Numbered from the stretch's first letter, positions 1-6,131 are shown. The stretch is DNA of 7,150 bases from CAZVXI01 sp964631295 (GCA_964631295.1 CAZVXI010000164.1:1-7150); one strand, 5' to 3'. Notes: generated by a model from the sequence alone, not told the origin. Program-made: numbers and translations.

Positions 1-253
1 CGAGACCTGCGCGCGACAGCACCCGGTCGCTCTCCTCGATTCGTCCGGCGAGGGCATCAACAACACATTCACACAGAGCATCGCCAAGTGTGTTGATCGC
101 ACTGGCCACTTCAGCACTACTACTATCAGCCTTCGCCAAAACAGCACACATAATTCTGTCCGCACCCCGCAGCGTCATAAGCCAAACTGCAAGGCATGCG
201 GTAATGATAAGAACAAGGCCAACAACAATCTTCGTAATGATCTTCATTTGCAT
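1..253 (-). CDS. Partial small membrane-anchored or lipoprotein-like protein, function unknown
   Basis: An open frame runs on the minus strand from 253 to the left edge without a stop, giving about 84 residues; the 3' end lies outside the window. Two in-frame ATGs exist, at 253 and 247, and a TAA at 260-262 rules out an earlier start. Neither has a clear Shine-Dalgarno. Counting from the ATG at 247, the protein begins MKIITKIVVGLVLIITAC, a short positive start and a hydrophobic run to about residue 24. ITAC at 15-18 fits a lipobox, but the hydrophobic run continues past the cysteine (LAVWLM), so an uncleaved membrane anchor is equally likely. The rest is Ala/Ser-rich and acidic and looks helical. 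I do not recognise the family. It is the next gene after the Rhs fragment on the same strand, about 177 bases away, where an immunity gene could sit, but nothing in the sequence proves that role. Confidence 0.6.
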   Translation of the reverse strand, partial: MQMKIITKIVVGLVLIITACLAVWLMTLRGADRIMCAVLAKADSSSAEVASAINTLGDALCECVVDALAGRIEESDRVLSRAGL

Positions 254-429
254 AGCACATTACAAGTCGAGATACATCCCCAATGAGCCAGCTTCGCTGC
301 CTGTTCACATGCCAGATCCCACCCCGGATGGTGACCTGGCCCACTAGGAGCGAGTTTGCATGCCGCCAATGCAGCATCTCTCACTGACGCACAATCAGAT
401 GCACACTGCTTGACGTCACAAGGCGAAGC
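254..429. other. Intergenic region between the Rhs fragment and the small membrane protein
   Basis: No coding frame is convincing here on either strand. The region holds one strong minus-strand hairpin (listed separately) and an 8-base palindrome TGACGTCA at 411-418. No Shine-Dalgarno was found for the downstream small gene. The gap is long for a tightly coupled pair, so the small gene may have its own promoter, but I could not pick one with confidence. Confidence 0.5.
312..339 (-). other. Stable RNA hairpin candidate downstream of the Rhs fragment
   Basis: Read as minus-strand RNA, CCAGGTC pairs with GATCTGG (one G-U pair). After a single bulged A, five more pairs close on a CGG loop. That is about 12 pairs in 28 bases. 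On the plus strand the G-U pair becomes A-C, so the fold suits minus-strand RNA better. There is no T run after it, so it is not a classic intrinsic terminator. It could stabilise the 3' end of the Rhs transcript, attenuate reading into the small gene, or be chance. Confidence 0.3.
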
Positions 430-1077
430 TTAAGGGTCATGAAACAGCTTTGGACCCACTTCATATTGCTGCCGACATGGCAGTGGATCCGGATCACACA
501 AAGGGACCATGTCACCGAGTCCTCGCCAAAAACCCTGTCCGACAATCTCGGATTCCCAGAAAATATATGGATACGGCAAATCCCCACAAAACACGTTCGT
601 ATTTCTCTGCTCCCGTTCTCGTTTGAGGCTGATCTCAACGCATTGATATCGACAATATCTTTGATCTTCCTGGTCGTCAATGACGTCTTCGACAAGAGTG
701 CAACGAAATCTCTTGATCCAACATAACCCAAACGGGTCCGTGCCTACAGTAGGCGATGCTGTCGCAGCGTATGCATACACATTCATCCCATCGACATACC
801 CAAGCGGATCCCTTTGCATCCATCTTCCAAGCGTGGGATGCAGCATGCGGTTGCGGACTTCGTAGAGCCCGGACTCGGCGTCATGGCGATAGCCGGCGAA
901 CAGATGATGCTGCTCATGGTCGCTGACACCATCGCCATCATCGGAGAAGTCCGCATCCAGAATCGTCGCCTGGCCATACGCATCGTACTCGTACCGCTCC
1001 AACACGGTTGCTGAGTCGTCATACAACACAGTCGCATGGTCCTGAAGCTGAATCACTTCGCCTCCGGGGCAGGGCAT
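430..1077 (-). CDS. Truncated Rhs-family protein: terminal Rhs core plus cysteine-rich variable tail
   Basis: The protein has 215 residues if the ATG at 1077 is used. Residues 12-35 carry a YD-repeat-like stretch (DDSATVLERYEYDAYG). Residues 59-118 form the Rhs repeat-associated core: LFAGYRHDAESGLYEVRNRM, then GRWMQRDPLGYVDGMN, ending at DPFGL. After this hinge comes a unique 97-residue tail with seven cysteines and a lower GC content than its surroundings, as expected of the exchangeable tip of an Rhs protein. Full Rhs proteins usually have over a thousand residues with many YD repeats; here nothing Rhs-like is seen upstream of about 1050, so this is an orphan tip or remnant. The frame stays open to 2019, and other starts are possible at 1149, 1224 (weak AGAAGG upstream) and 1308. 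The added sequence is Pro/Ala/Ser-rich and not Rhs-like. No signal peptide is seen. Expression and toxin activity are uncertain. The family call is firm; the start is not. Confidence 0.75.
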   Translation of the reverse strand: MPCPGGEVIQLQDHATVLYDDSATVLERYEYDAYGQATILDADFSDDGDGVSDHEQHHLFAGYRHDAESGLYEVRNRMLHPTLGRWMQRDPLGYVDGMNVYAYAATASPTVGTDPFGLCWIKRFRCTLVEDVIDDQEDQRYCRYQCVEISLKREREQRNTNVFCGDLPYPYIFWESEIVGQGFWRGLGDMVPLCDPDPLPCRQQYEVGPKLFHDP

Positions 1078-1301
1078 AAGAGTCCAAGCGGGCAGGATTA
1101 TTGTACACGTTGCTGCCGGGGGCTTGTGACTGCTTGGTCGGGCCGGCATTTTCGCTGCGCTCACGTGCGACGGGTGCGGAGAAGCGGCCGGGCAGCCGGG
1201 GCCGAGAGGTACGAAGAACGACATCCCGGCCTTCTCAGTCACGCCGCCATCCTCGACGTCACACGAGCGACCATATACCGTACATTTATCGAACTTCCGG
1301 C

Positions 1302-1330
1302 TTGACATCGCTTCCTCGGCCGGGCACAAT
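1302..1330 (+). promoter_or_regulatory. Sigma-70-type promoter for the plus-strand hypothetical gene
   Basis: A perfect -35 TTGACA (1302-1307) is followed, after exactly 17 bases, by CACAAT (1325-1330), which matches four of six bases of TATAAT. Transcription would begin near 1337. That leaves an untranslated leader of about 56 bases before the ATG at 1393, which has a GGAG. Use of the ATG at 1342 would make the message nearly leaderless. Confidence 0.5.
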
Positions 1331-1380
1331 ACCCAAACATCATGCAAACGGATGTACGTCGGCCAGTGGACGGCCGGATT

Positions 1381-1384
1381 GGAG
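1381..1384 (+). promoter_or_regulatory. Shine-Dalgarno GGAG deciding the start at 1393
   Basis: GGAG lies eight bases before the ATG at 1393. The earlier in-frame ATG at 1342 has no such site and would fall only a few bases after the predicted transcription start, so 1393 is preferred. Confidence 0.5.
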
Positions 1385-1392
1385 CGAAGGCG

Positions 1393-2286
1393 ATGCTCAG
1401 CAGACAGCAAATCGGGCAGATGGTTCGGGCGGGCAGCTACGCCCAGCTCGTGAGACGGATTCTCGCCAACGGCCGGTGTGGCGACCCGGTGGTGGCGCAA
1501 CTGCTGACGCAGCAGCACGTTGCGGAACTCGCTGGCCTCGGGCTCGCCCTGCAGCGATGGAGCGAACTTGACGGCTGCAGTTTCGGCCTGGCCGCCGCGC
1601 AGAGGAGTGCGGCCGGGGAGGCGGGGAATCTCATTGAACGCATGGTGCGGCGATTGTCGGAGGTCGCTGCGATCGTGATGCGGGCCACCCGGGCGGAGCG
1701 GCCGGACACAGATGAGCGGCCGGGGGTGGAGGAGGAGGCGCCCGAAGGCTCGCTGTCCGGTGGGTGTGCAGACTTGACCCCGGGCCAGATCGCGGCTCTG
1801 GCATGTGCGTGCCGGGGCCTGATTGACCATGCGACGCATATGGGGCGACTTGCACGGGCATCTTCCTGCGGGCTGGGAACTGCCGCGCCCTGCTCTGCCG
1901 AACGCGCCACAGACAAGGCCAGGCAGACTGCGGACTGGATTATTGATTCCTTTGGAGCAATGCAACAGCCAGACGGTTCGATTGGCTCGACGCTCGCGAG
2001 CGCGATCGTGCTCTGGCAACTCGGTGGCGATGAGAAGTTTCGAACCTCAATCCGTATGGACGACCTGTGCCTCGCTGTTCGACGAACAACCGTGCGCACA
2101 CAGCCAATGAAAGCGGCGCGGCAAGCGACCACGACCCACGATGGTTGGCACAACACCCTGCCGGCCACGATGCAAACACACCGAGGCGAGCCCGACACGC
2201 GAGACCGTGTGATGCGCGGTCGCGATCGACGGGCGATCCCGATCGATGAAGGTCTGCGTCGCCAGGCACTTGCATGGTCAGCGTAA
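1393..2286 (+). CDS. Hypothetical protein of 297 residues, function unknown
   Basis: This is the only plus-strand gene I can support. With the ATG at 1393 it has 297 residues; the ATG at 1342 would add 17. The coding looks real over about residues 1-217: high GC at third positions and balanced composition. Residues 1-100 look helical (IGQMVRAGSYAQLVRRIL, then NLIERMVRRLSEVAAIVM). An acidic, Pro/Gly-rich linker covers about 101-125, and a second helical part 127-155. QQPDGSIGSTLASAIVLWQL at 191-210 loosely recalls the QxxDGSxG signature of prenyltransferase/squalene-cyclase-type alpha-toroid repeats, but one such stretch does not support an enzyme call. The last 80 residues are rich in Arg and Thr and look less protein-like, so the C-terminus may have drifted or been frameshifted. 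There is no signal peptide or clear membrane segment. It is transcribed away from the Rhs fragment and toward the TPR/beta-lactamase-fold gene. I do not recognise the family. Confidence 0.6.
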   Translation: MLSRQQIGQMVRAGSYAQLVRRILANGRCGDPVVAQLLTQQHVAELAGLGLALQRWSELDGCSFGLAAAQRSAAGEAGNLIERMVRRLSEVAAIVMRATRAERPDTDERPGVEEEAPEGSLSGGCADLTPGQIAALACACRGLIDHATHMGRLARASSCGLGTAAPCSAERATDKARQTADWIIDSFGAMQQPDGSIGSTLASAIVLWQLGGDEKFRTSIRMDDLCLAVRRTTVRTQPMKAARQATTTHDGWHNTLPATMQTHRGEPDTRDRVMRGRDRRAIPIDEGLRRQALAWSA

Positions 2287-2453
2287 CCGACCCGGGAACG
2301 CATTCGCGCGGCACAGCCGTCACACGCGGCATCGGGCATGTCGCATGTTGCAACATCATGGCACGTGGGTCTCGCGTTTGTGGATTGCGCATTTGAAGCA
2401 GCAGCAACTGCTGGCCGGCTCACTTCTTGTCGCTGTCGCTGTGGCTGCTTTGC
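2287..2453. other. Convergent intergenic region
   Basis: The plus-strand hypothetical gene and the minus-strand TPR/beta-lactamase-fold gene end on either side of these 167 bases. A 6-base-pair hairpin with a three-base loop (CAGCAG CAA CTGCTG, 2399-2413) lies between the two stops and could aid termination from either side, but no T run follows it in either direction. A 12-base palindrome ATGTTGCAACAT lies at 2345-2356. No gene is seen. Confidence 0.4.
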
Positions 2454-4178
2454 TCACTCACCGCCAAGCGCTTCGTGGGCGATGCGGATGGCAGCTTCCG
2501 GGCCGTTCTCGGAGTTGAACAGCACGACGATGCCGTTGCCTGATTCGGGGTACCATCGCATCAGCATGCCGATGCCATCGTTGTTTTCGATCACCTGCAT
2601 GCGCGGCCCGGCGACGGTCTGATCGAGGTGAACTTCGAGGCCAAGGCCGAGTTGCTGCAAGCGACGCGATGCAAGCATGTCTTCAAGCGGAGCGCGCAGT
2701 ACACCCGGCGGCTGTTCATTGAGCACGCCGCTGATGGCGTGACCGTTCATACGCCCGTCTGCGTGGGTTTCAGTCGCGAACGAATCAATGTCGCCTGCGA
2801 TGGGTTGTCTGCTGGATCGCATGATCGATGCCATCAATCGTGCCAGATCGCCAGCGGTTGTGCGGACCGGTGCGATGCGGGTTCGCAATGCATCATCCAC
2901 TGGTGTCAGCGGAGTGCCGAACCGAGTATGGCCAATGACGACGGGCGCGGGTGAGGCGCTGATCACATCATCGCCCGAACCGGCCGCATCCGAGACACCA
3001 TCGTCTTGCTGGCCGCCAGCGGGGCGGTGCTTCGGCAGCACGAACGTCGTCTCATGCATTCCTGCCGGATCCAGAATAGCCTGTCGGCAATACGCGTAGA
3101 ACGTCTCGCGCGTCACCTGCTCGATCGCCAGAGTAACCCAATCCAGCGTGCGCGGAATGATCTGACTGATCGGCCAGAGCGATCGATCAGCACCACGGCG
3201 TTCTCGGATCGGCACTTGTGACGCATCATCATGGGCCAGCAATCGAGCACGCAGATCGCGGTCAACATCGACATACCGAGGCACCGTGCCACGCGCCAGC
3301 CTTTGCGGCCGCTCCCGCAGGTCGAGTTCATCCGCTTGTGCCAGCAGGTCTGCAAGATCAAGCCCACGTTCGCTTTGCTGGTTCGCTGCAAGCAGTGCGA
3401 ACAGATCAACCGGCGACTGCAACTCGAACTGATCGTGCGCGAGCATCAGCACTTCATCGTGCGGGTTGCTGCAGCCGAACGCTTCATTCCAGACGAGCGT
3501 GCCATCCTGCACCAGTGCAATCGTCGCGCCCGGTACGTCATAGACATCGAGCAGTTCGGGAACGCGCGTCTCCAGCAGTTCAATCACAGCAGCGGGCGGT
3601 GCATCACGCAGCGGGCGTGGCATCACACGCTCATTATGCTCGAGCCGCGCCATCTTCATCATGAGCGTGCCGAACTTCGCGTCATCTCGGAGCGTTTCAA
3701 GATCGGGGTCGAGCCAGGCATGTCGCAGATATCGCCAGCCTCGATCGATGGCTTCCTCGAGTGCTTCCATGGCCTGGTCATGCCTGCGCAACTGCGCGAG
3801 CGAGCACGCAAGGTTGTAGTAACCCTCTGGCCGATCCGGGCACACGGCGATCAACTCACGCGATACGCGCGCTGCTGCAACATGCTGAAAACTCGAATGC
3901 AGATCGAGATACTCGCTGAGCAACTCTTCCGGGATTACATCTTCGCCAACGATCTCGTTGTTGATGTTGCCCGGCCTGGGTGCCCAGATCGCTGTTTGAT
4001 AATCATCCTGCCCCACGGATTTCTGATGGCTCGACACCGCCCGTTGAGCAGACGCGATCGTTGACGTCAGGCAGATCGCCAGCCCGACATACAACGCAGC
4101 CAACCCGCACGCGCAGCGCACCTCAGGCAACCGAATGCGTTGCTGGCTCTGACTCGCTGCATGGGCCGGTGTGGGCAT
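2454..4178 (-). CDS. Secreted TPR plus beta-lactamase-fold (class C/serine hydrolase-like) protein, probable pseudoenzyme
   Basis: The protein has 574 residues from the ATG at 4178, chosen because GGAG stands six bases upstream and a signal peptide follows directly; the frame is open to an ATG at 4298 but that extension is Arg/Ser-rich. Residues 15-44 are a signal peptide: basic start, hydrophobic stretch 24-43, cleavage site ASA before Q45. Residues 86-180 hold TPR-type helices (YYNLACSLAQL, then AMEALEEAIDRGW, then LDPDLETLRDDAKF). From about 196 the fold of the beta-lactamase/penicillin-binding (PF00144-type) family is visible: VPGATIALVQDGTLVW at 215-230, IEQVTRETFYAY at 352-363, DPAGMHETTF at 370-379, RTTAGDLARLMASIM at 439-453, and a final strand GIVVLFNSENG at 549-559. 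The usual active-site motifs are not intact: SxxK reads SPVD near 255, YxN reads IIP near 340, and the late HxG reads NND near 532. It is probably an exported binding or scaffold protein rather than a hydrolase. It lies 186 bases after the FG-GAP gene on the same strand, with a likely terminator between them. Confidence 0.8.
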   Translation of the reverse strand: MPTPAHAASQSQQRIRLPEVRCACGLAALYVGLAICLTSTIASAQRAVSSHQKSVGQDDYQTAIWAPRPGNINNEIVGEDVIPEELLSEYLDLHSSFQHVAAARVSRELIAVCPDRPEGYYNLACSLAQLRRHDQAMEALEEAIDRGWRYLRHAWLDPDLETLRDDAKFGTLMMKMARLEHNERVMPRPLRDAPPAAVIELLETRVPELLDVYDVPGATIALVQDGTLVWNEAFGCSNPHDEVLMLAHDQFELQSPVDLFALLAANQQSERGLDLADLLAQADELDLRERPQRLARGTVPRYVDVDRDLRARLLAHDDASQVPIRERRGADRSLWPISQIIPRTLDWVTLAIEQVTRETFYAYCRQAILDPAGMHETTFVLPKHRPAGGQQDDGVSDAAGSGDDVISASPAPVVIGHTRFGTPLTPVDDALRTRIAPVRTTAGDLARLMASIMRSSRQPIAGDIDSFATETHADGRMNGHAISGVLNEQPPGVLRAPLEDMLASRRLQQLGLGLEVHLDQTVAGPRMQVIENNDGIGMLMRWYPESGNGIVVLFNSENGPEAAIRIAHEALGGE

Positions 4179-4184
4179 GTGTAT

Positions 4185-4188
4185 CTCC
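4185..4188 (-). promoter_or_regulatory. Shine-Dalgarno GGAG fixing the start at 4178
   Basis: Minus-strand GGAG is followed by six bases and the ATG at 4178. It selects this start over the upstream in-frame ATG at 4298 and agrees with the signal peptide placement. Confidence 0.6.
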
Positions 4189-4195
4189 AACGGAC

Positions 4196-4223
4196 ATTGT
4201 GCCAGCGCGGACCGCGTCGGCAA
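4196..4223 (-). promoter_or_regulatory. Weak promoter candidate for the TPR/beta-lactamase-fold gene
   Basis: On the minus strand TTGCCG (4223-4218) and CACAAT (4201-4196) are 16 bases apart, each matching four of six consensus bases. The -10 is the same CACAAT seen in the plus-strand promoter at 1325-1330. Transcription would start close to the Shine-Dalgarno, giving a very short leader, so this is tentative. Confidence 0.25.
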
Positions 4224-4339
4224 GCAAAGACGGCCGTTTGGCACGCGATTCGACGCTGCCCGCGTCGATGCGCGCAGACCGCCCCCGCCCGCAGCCACTG
4301 GACCCGCACATACCCGGCATCTGTCAGGTTCTGATGAAG

Positions 4340-4363
4340 AAAATCGCGCGAGCCCGGCCCGCG
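4340..4363 (-). terminator. Likely intrinsic terminator of the complete FG-GAP/ASPIC gene
   Basis: Immediately after the TGA stop (4367-4365), minus-strand CGCGGGC (4363-4357) pairs with GCTCGCG (4353-4347) through a CGG loop, seven pairs including one G-U. CGA and then TTTT (4343-4340) follow, and then CTTC. The stem is GC-rich and short and the T run is modest, so moderate strength is expected. The paralogue at the right has no such structure after its stop. Confidence 0.5.
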
Positions 4364-4842
4364 ATCACTGGCAGTCGTTCCCCCAGTTGGCGAGCACGGA
4401 AAGCAGATCAGCCAGATTCACCGACGAATCGCCATTCACATCGCCGCCTTCAGACCCATCCGAGCCCCAGTTCGCCAGCACGCCCAGCAGGTCCGCCAGA
4501 TTCACCAGCGCGTCGCCGTTCGCATCACCTTCGCACACGATCTCATCAGCACGATCGACGGTCAGCACCTGGTTCACTGCAACATCTTCCAGCATCATCT
4601 CCGAGCCGTCAGGCCACTGAATCTTCACGCAGTCCACAGTCGCCGCATCACCCACGCCGAAAAATGCCTCGGCCGGCTCCTGCGAACAATGGCTGATCCC
4701 AGCAGTGATCACACGCGACTGCGTGACCTCCCCAATCGTCAGCCGAACGACCGCGCCAATCGCTCGAGTGTTGGGGCCCTCCTGCCGAGGCTTGATCACA
4801 AGATACCCGTTGGATGTACCACGGCGATTCGATGCCGGGTTG
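4361..4842. repeat. 482-base perfect direct repeat, left copy
   Basis: Base-by-base reading against 6256-6737 (constant offset of 1895) shows no difference. The repeat runs from seven bases including the TGA stop through the dockerin-like tail and the ASPIC/UnbV domain, and stops sharply at codon 419 of the gene. Identity covers silent positions. Beyond the right end the genes still align without gaps, but with many substitutions and only short identical runs. Confidence 0.95.
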
Positions 4843-6095
4843 CATTCCATCAGCCGGATCTGTCCCGGATTCGCTGACTGTAACAGGTCGAGATCGCCAT
4901 CGCGATCGTAGTCGAAAGCCATCAGCGCTCCAGTGATCAGATCATCATTGAACCCGACAGTATCTGACTGATCTTCGAAACCCCCCGGCTGGTTCCAGAA
5001 GAACACAGAAGTATCGTCAACGAACTGATCGAGCGATGTGGCAAAGCCATTTGTCGCCGCTATGTCGATCTGACCATCGCGATCAGCATCGAAGAACGTG
5101 CAGCCCCATCCCCAACCGCCATTCGCAACACCAAGCTCCTGCGACAACTCAGTAAACGAGACAGAACCGCCACTCGAAGTGTTGTGATACAATGCGTTGT
5201 GCTTTATCTGCAACGGTGTCAGGTCGATATTCGTCACGTACAGATCAAACCTGCCATCATTGTCGTAGTCACCCAGTGCAACGCCCATCTCGTTCCAGGA
5301 ACTTGAGCAGGCTGCAGCAGGTGCGACGTCGACGAACGTGTTGTTGCCCTGATTGATCCACAAGCGATTGGCGGCAAAGTCGACGGCTATGAAGATGTCC
5401 AGCCACCCGTCGTCGTTGAAGTCAAACATGACCGGCTGCCACGGCGTGTCAGCCGTCGCAGACACACCCGATGACACTGTGATATCTGTAAACGTTCCAT
5501 CCCCACCATTCAGTAAGACGTACAAATCTCCGGACCACTGCACTGCACACAGATCGAGATAGCCATCGTTGTTGATATCGCCAGCACACATGCCGGCCCC
5601 ATGCACGCCTGACGACTGCACCAGCGGATATGACAACCCGGCCGCCGTCGTCACGTCAGTGAACGTGCCATCTGCTTCCTGCCTGTACAGGCTCAGTGGC
5701 CGAACGAACGGGCTTGCACCCGCATACTGATCATGCTGTGTGACGAGGTCGAGATCACCATCACCGTCATAGTCGAAGAACAGCGCGCTCCGCGTCAACA
5801 TGGTCGCATCAAGACCAACCTCGCCGACGACGTCCGAAAAATTGCCCGACCCGTCATTCTGATACAACCTGTTTGGCTGGAAGAACGCAGCAGGAACAAA
5901 GAAGTCAATGTCACCGTCATCGTCGTAGTCGGCGGCAGCAATACCAGTCGTGAACCCCTGCGCAGGCTGATCTCCCGCGACACCGCGCGCGGCAGCTACA
6001 TCGCTGAACTCGATCCCCTGCGCAATGGCACCAGCCTGCACCATCCCCACCGCCACAGCCACCGACACCGGCATGACCCGCATCAGACTGAACAT
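4365..6095 (-). CDS. Secreted FG-GAP/VCBS seven-loop propeller with ASPIC/UnbV domain and dockerin-like tail
   Basis: The protein has 576 residues. The ATG at 6095 is preceded by GGAGG at five bases. Residues 1-26 are a signal peptide (hydrophobic 9-24, cleavage near AIAQ). Seven Asp-rich calcium loops of the D-x-D/N-x-D-G-x-x-D type follow, at 56-64, 108-116, 173-181, 225-233, 276-284, 336-344 and 395-403, each opening an FG-GAP/VCBS unit, as expected for a seven-bladed beta-propeller. Residues 430-515 match the ASPIC/UnbV domain (YLVIKPRQ, RAIGAVVRLT, FFGVGDA, VKIQWPDGS). Residues 523-544 and 551-572 are two dockerin-like units with GDxNGDxxVNLADLL and a closing LANWG, each with one EF-hand-like calcium loop; the chain ends at NDCQ. 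Such proteins are exported and are thought to bind ligands or assemble at the cell surface; the substrate cannot be told from sequence. A paralogue lies 164 bases upstream, sharing an identical 3' third. Confidence 0.9.
   Translation of the reverse strand: MFSLMRVMPVSVAVAVGMVQAGAIAQGIEFSDVAAARGVAGDQPAQGFTTGIAAADYDDDGDIDFFVPAAFFQPNRLYQNDGSGNFSDVVGEVGLDATMLTRSALFFDYDGDGDLDLVTQHDQYAGASPFVRPLSLYRQEADGTFTDVTTAAGLSYPLVQSSGVHGAGMCAGDINNDGYLDLCAVQWSGDLYVLLNGGDGTFTDITVSSGVSATADTPWQPVMFDFNDDGWLDIFIAVDFAANRLWINQGNNTFVDVAPAAACSSSWNEMGVALGDYDNDGRFDLYVTNIDLTPLQIKHNALYHNTSSGGSVSFTELSQELGVANGGWGWGCTFFDADRDGQIDIAATNGFATSLDQFVDDTSVFFWNQPGGFEDQSDTVGFNDDLITGALMAFDYDRDGDLDLLQSANPGQIRLMECNPASNRRGTSNGYLVIKPRQEGPNTRAIGAVVRLTIGEVTQSRVITAGISHCSQEPAEAFFGVGDAATVDCVKIQWPDGSEMMLEDVAVNQVLTVDRADEIVCEGDANGDALVNLADLLGVLANWGSDGSEGGDVNGDSSVNLADLLSVLANWGNDCQ
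4380..4529 (-). repeat. Doubled dockerin-like unit encoded at the 3' end (left gene)
   Basis: Two units of 22 residues, separated by six residues (SDGSEG), share the Gly-Asp-x-Asn-Gly-Asp loop, the VNLADLL helix and the LANWG ending. They resemble the duplicated calcium loops of type I dockerins. In planctomycetes such tails are common on secreted proteins and may act as a sorting or anchoring tag (inference). Confidence 0.75.
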
Positions 6096-6100
6096 AGAAT

Positions 6101-6105
6101 CCTCC
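6101..6105 (-). promoter_or_regulatory. Strong Shine-Dalgarno GGAGG for the FG-GAP/ASPIC gene
   Basis: Minus-strand GGAGG, five bases before the ATG at 6095, is the best ribosome binding site in the window. It favours that ATG over the in-frame ATG four codons later. Confidence 0.65.
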
Positions 6106-6131
6106 GCCTCAGCATTGCCGAGTCACGATCT

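Larger units (their letters stand above)
1078..1392. other. Divergent intergenic region upstream of the Rhs fragment and the plus-strand gene
   Basis: These 315 bases hold no gene I can support. They contain the rightward promoter described separately. On the minus strand there is a good -10-like TACAAT (plus-strand 1100-1105) about 22 bases before the ATG at 1077, but no -35 that fits. The minus-strand frame of the Rhs fragment stays open through here without Rhs motifs. No inverted repeats, integrase or transposase remnant was found to explain where the rest of the Rhs gene went. Confidence 0.5.

Noticed and set aside
126..377. Minus-strand frame of 83 codons overlapping the small membrane protein
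   Set aside because: The overlapping frame starting at 253/247 has a clear hydrophobic N-terminus and stays open to the edge. This one is Cys/His/Trp-rich with no features.
2345..2356. Perfect 12-base palindrome ATGTTGCAACAT as an operator
   Set aside because: One or two such palindromes are expected by chance in 7 kb, and it lies between convergent gene ends rather than at a promoter.
1437..2423. Long minus-strand open frame opposite the plus-strand hypothetical gene
   Set aside because: The translation is dominated by Arg, Ser, Ala and Cys without any motif, as expected of the antisense of GC-rich coding DNA. The plus strand has the promoter, the ribosome site and better composition.
3231..4064. 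Plus-strand open frame of 277 codons inside the TPR/beta-lactamase-fold gene
   Set aside because: It lies wholly opposite a gene with a signal peptide, TPR and fold motifs, and its own translation shows no domain. It is an antisense shadow.
4190..4206. TGGCAC as half of a sigma-54 promoter before the gene at 4178
   Set aside because: The second element (TTGC at five bases) is missing, so the match is partial only.
4178..4298. Extension of the TPR/beta-lactamase-fold gene to the ATG at 4298
   Set aside because: It would add 40 Arg/Ser-rich residues before a normal signal peptide and ignores the well-placed GGAG ahead of 4178.
3980..4696. Plus-strand frames at 3980-4696 and 6025-6591 with a shared Ser/Arg/Pro-rich end
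   Set aside because: The similarity between them arises only because both cross the 482-base repeat in antisense. No real gene is indicated.
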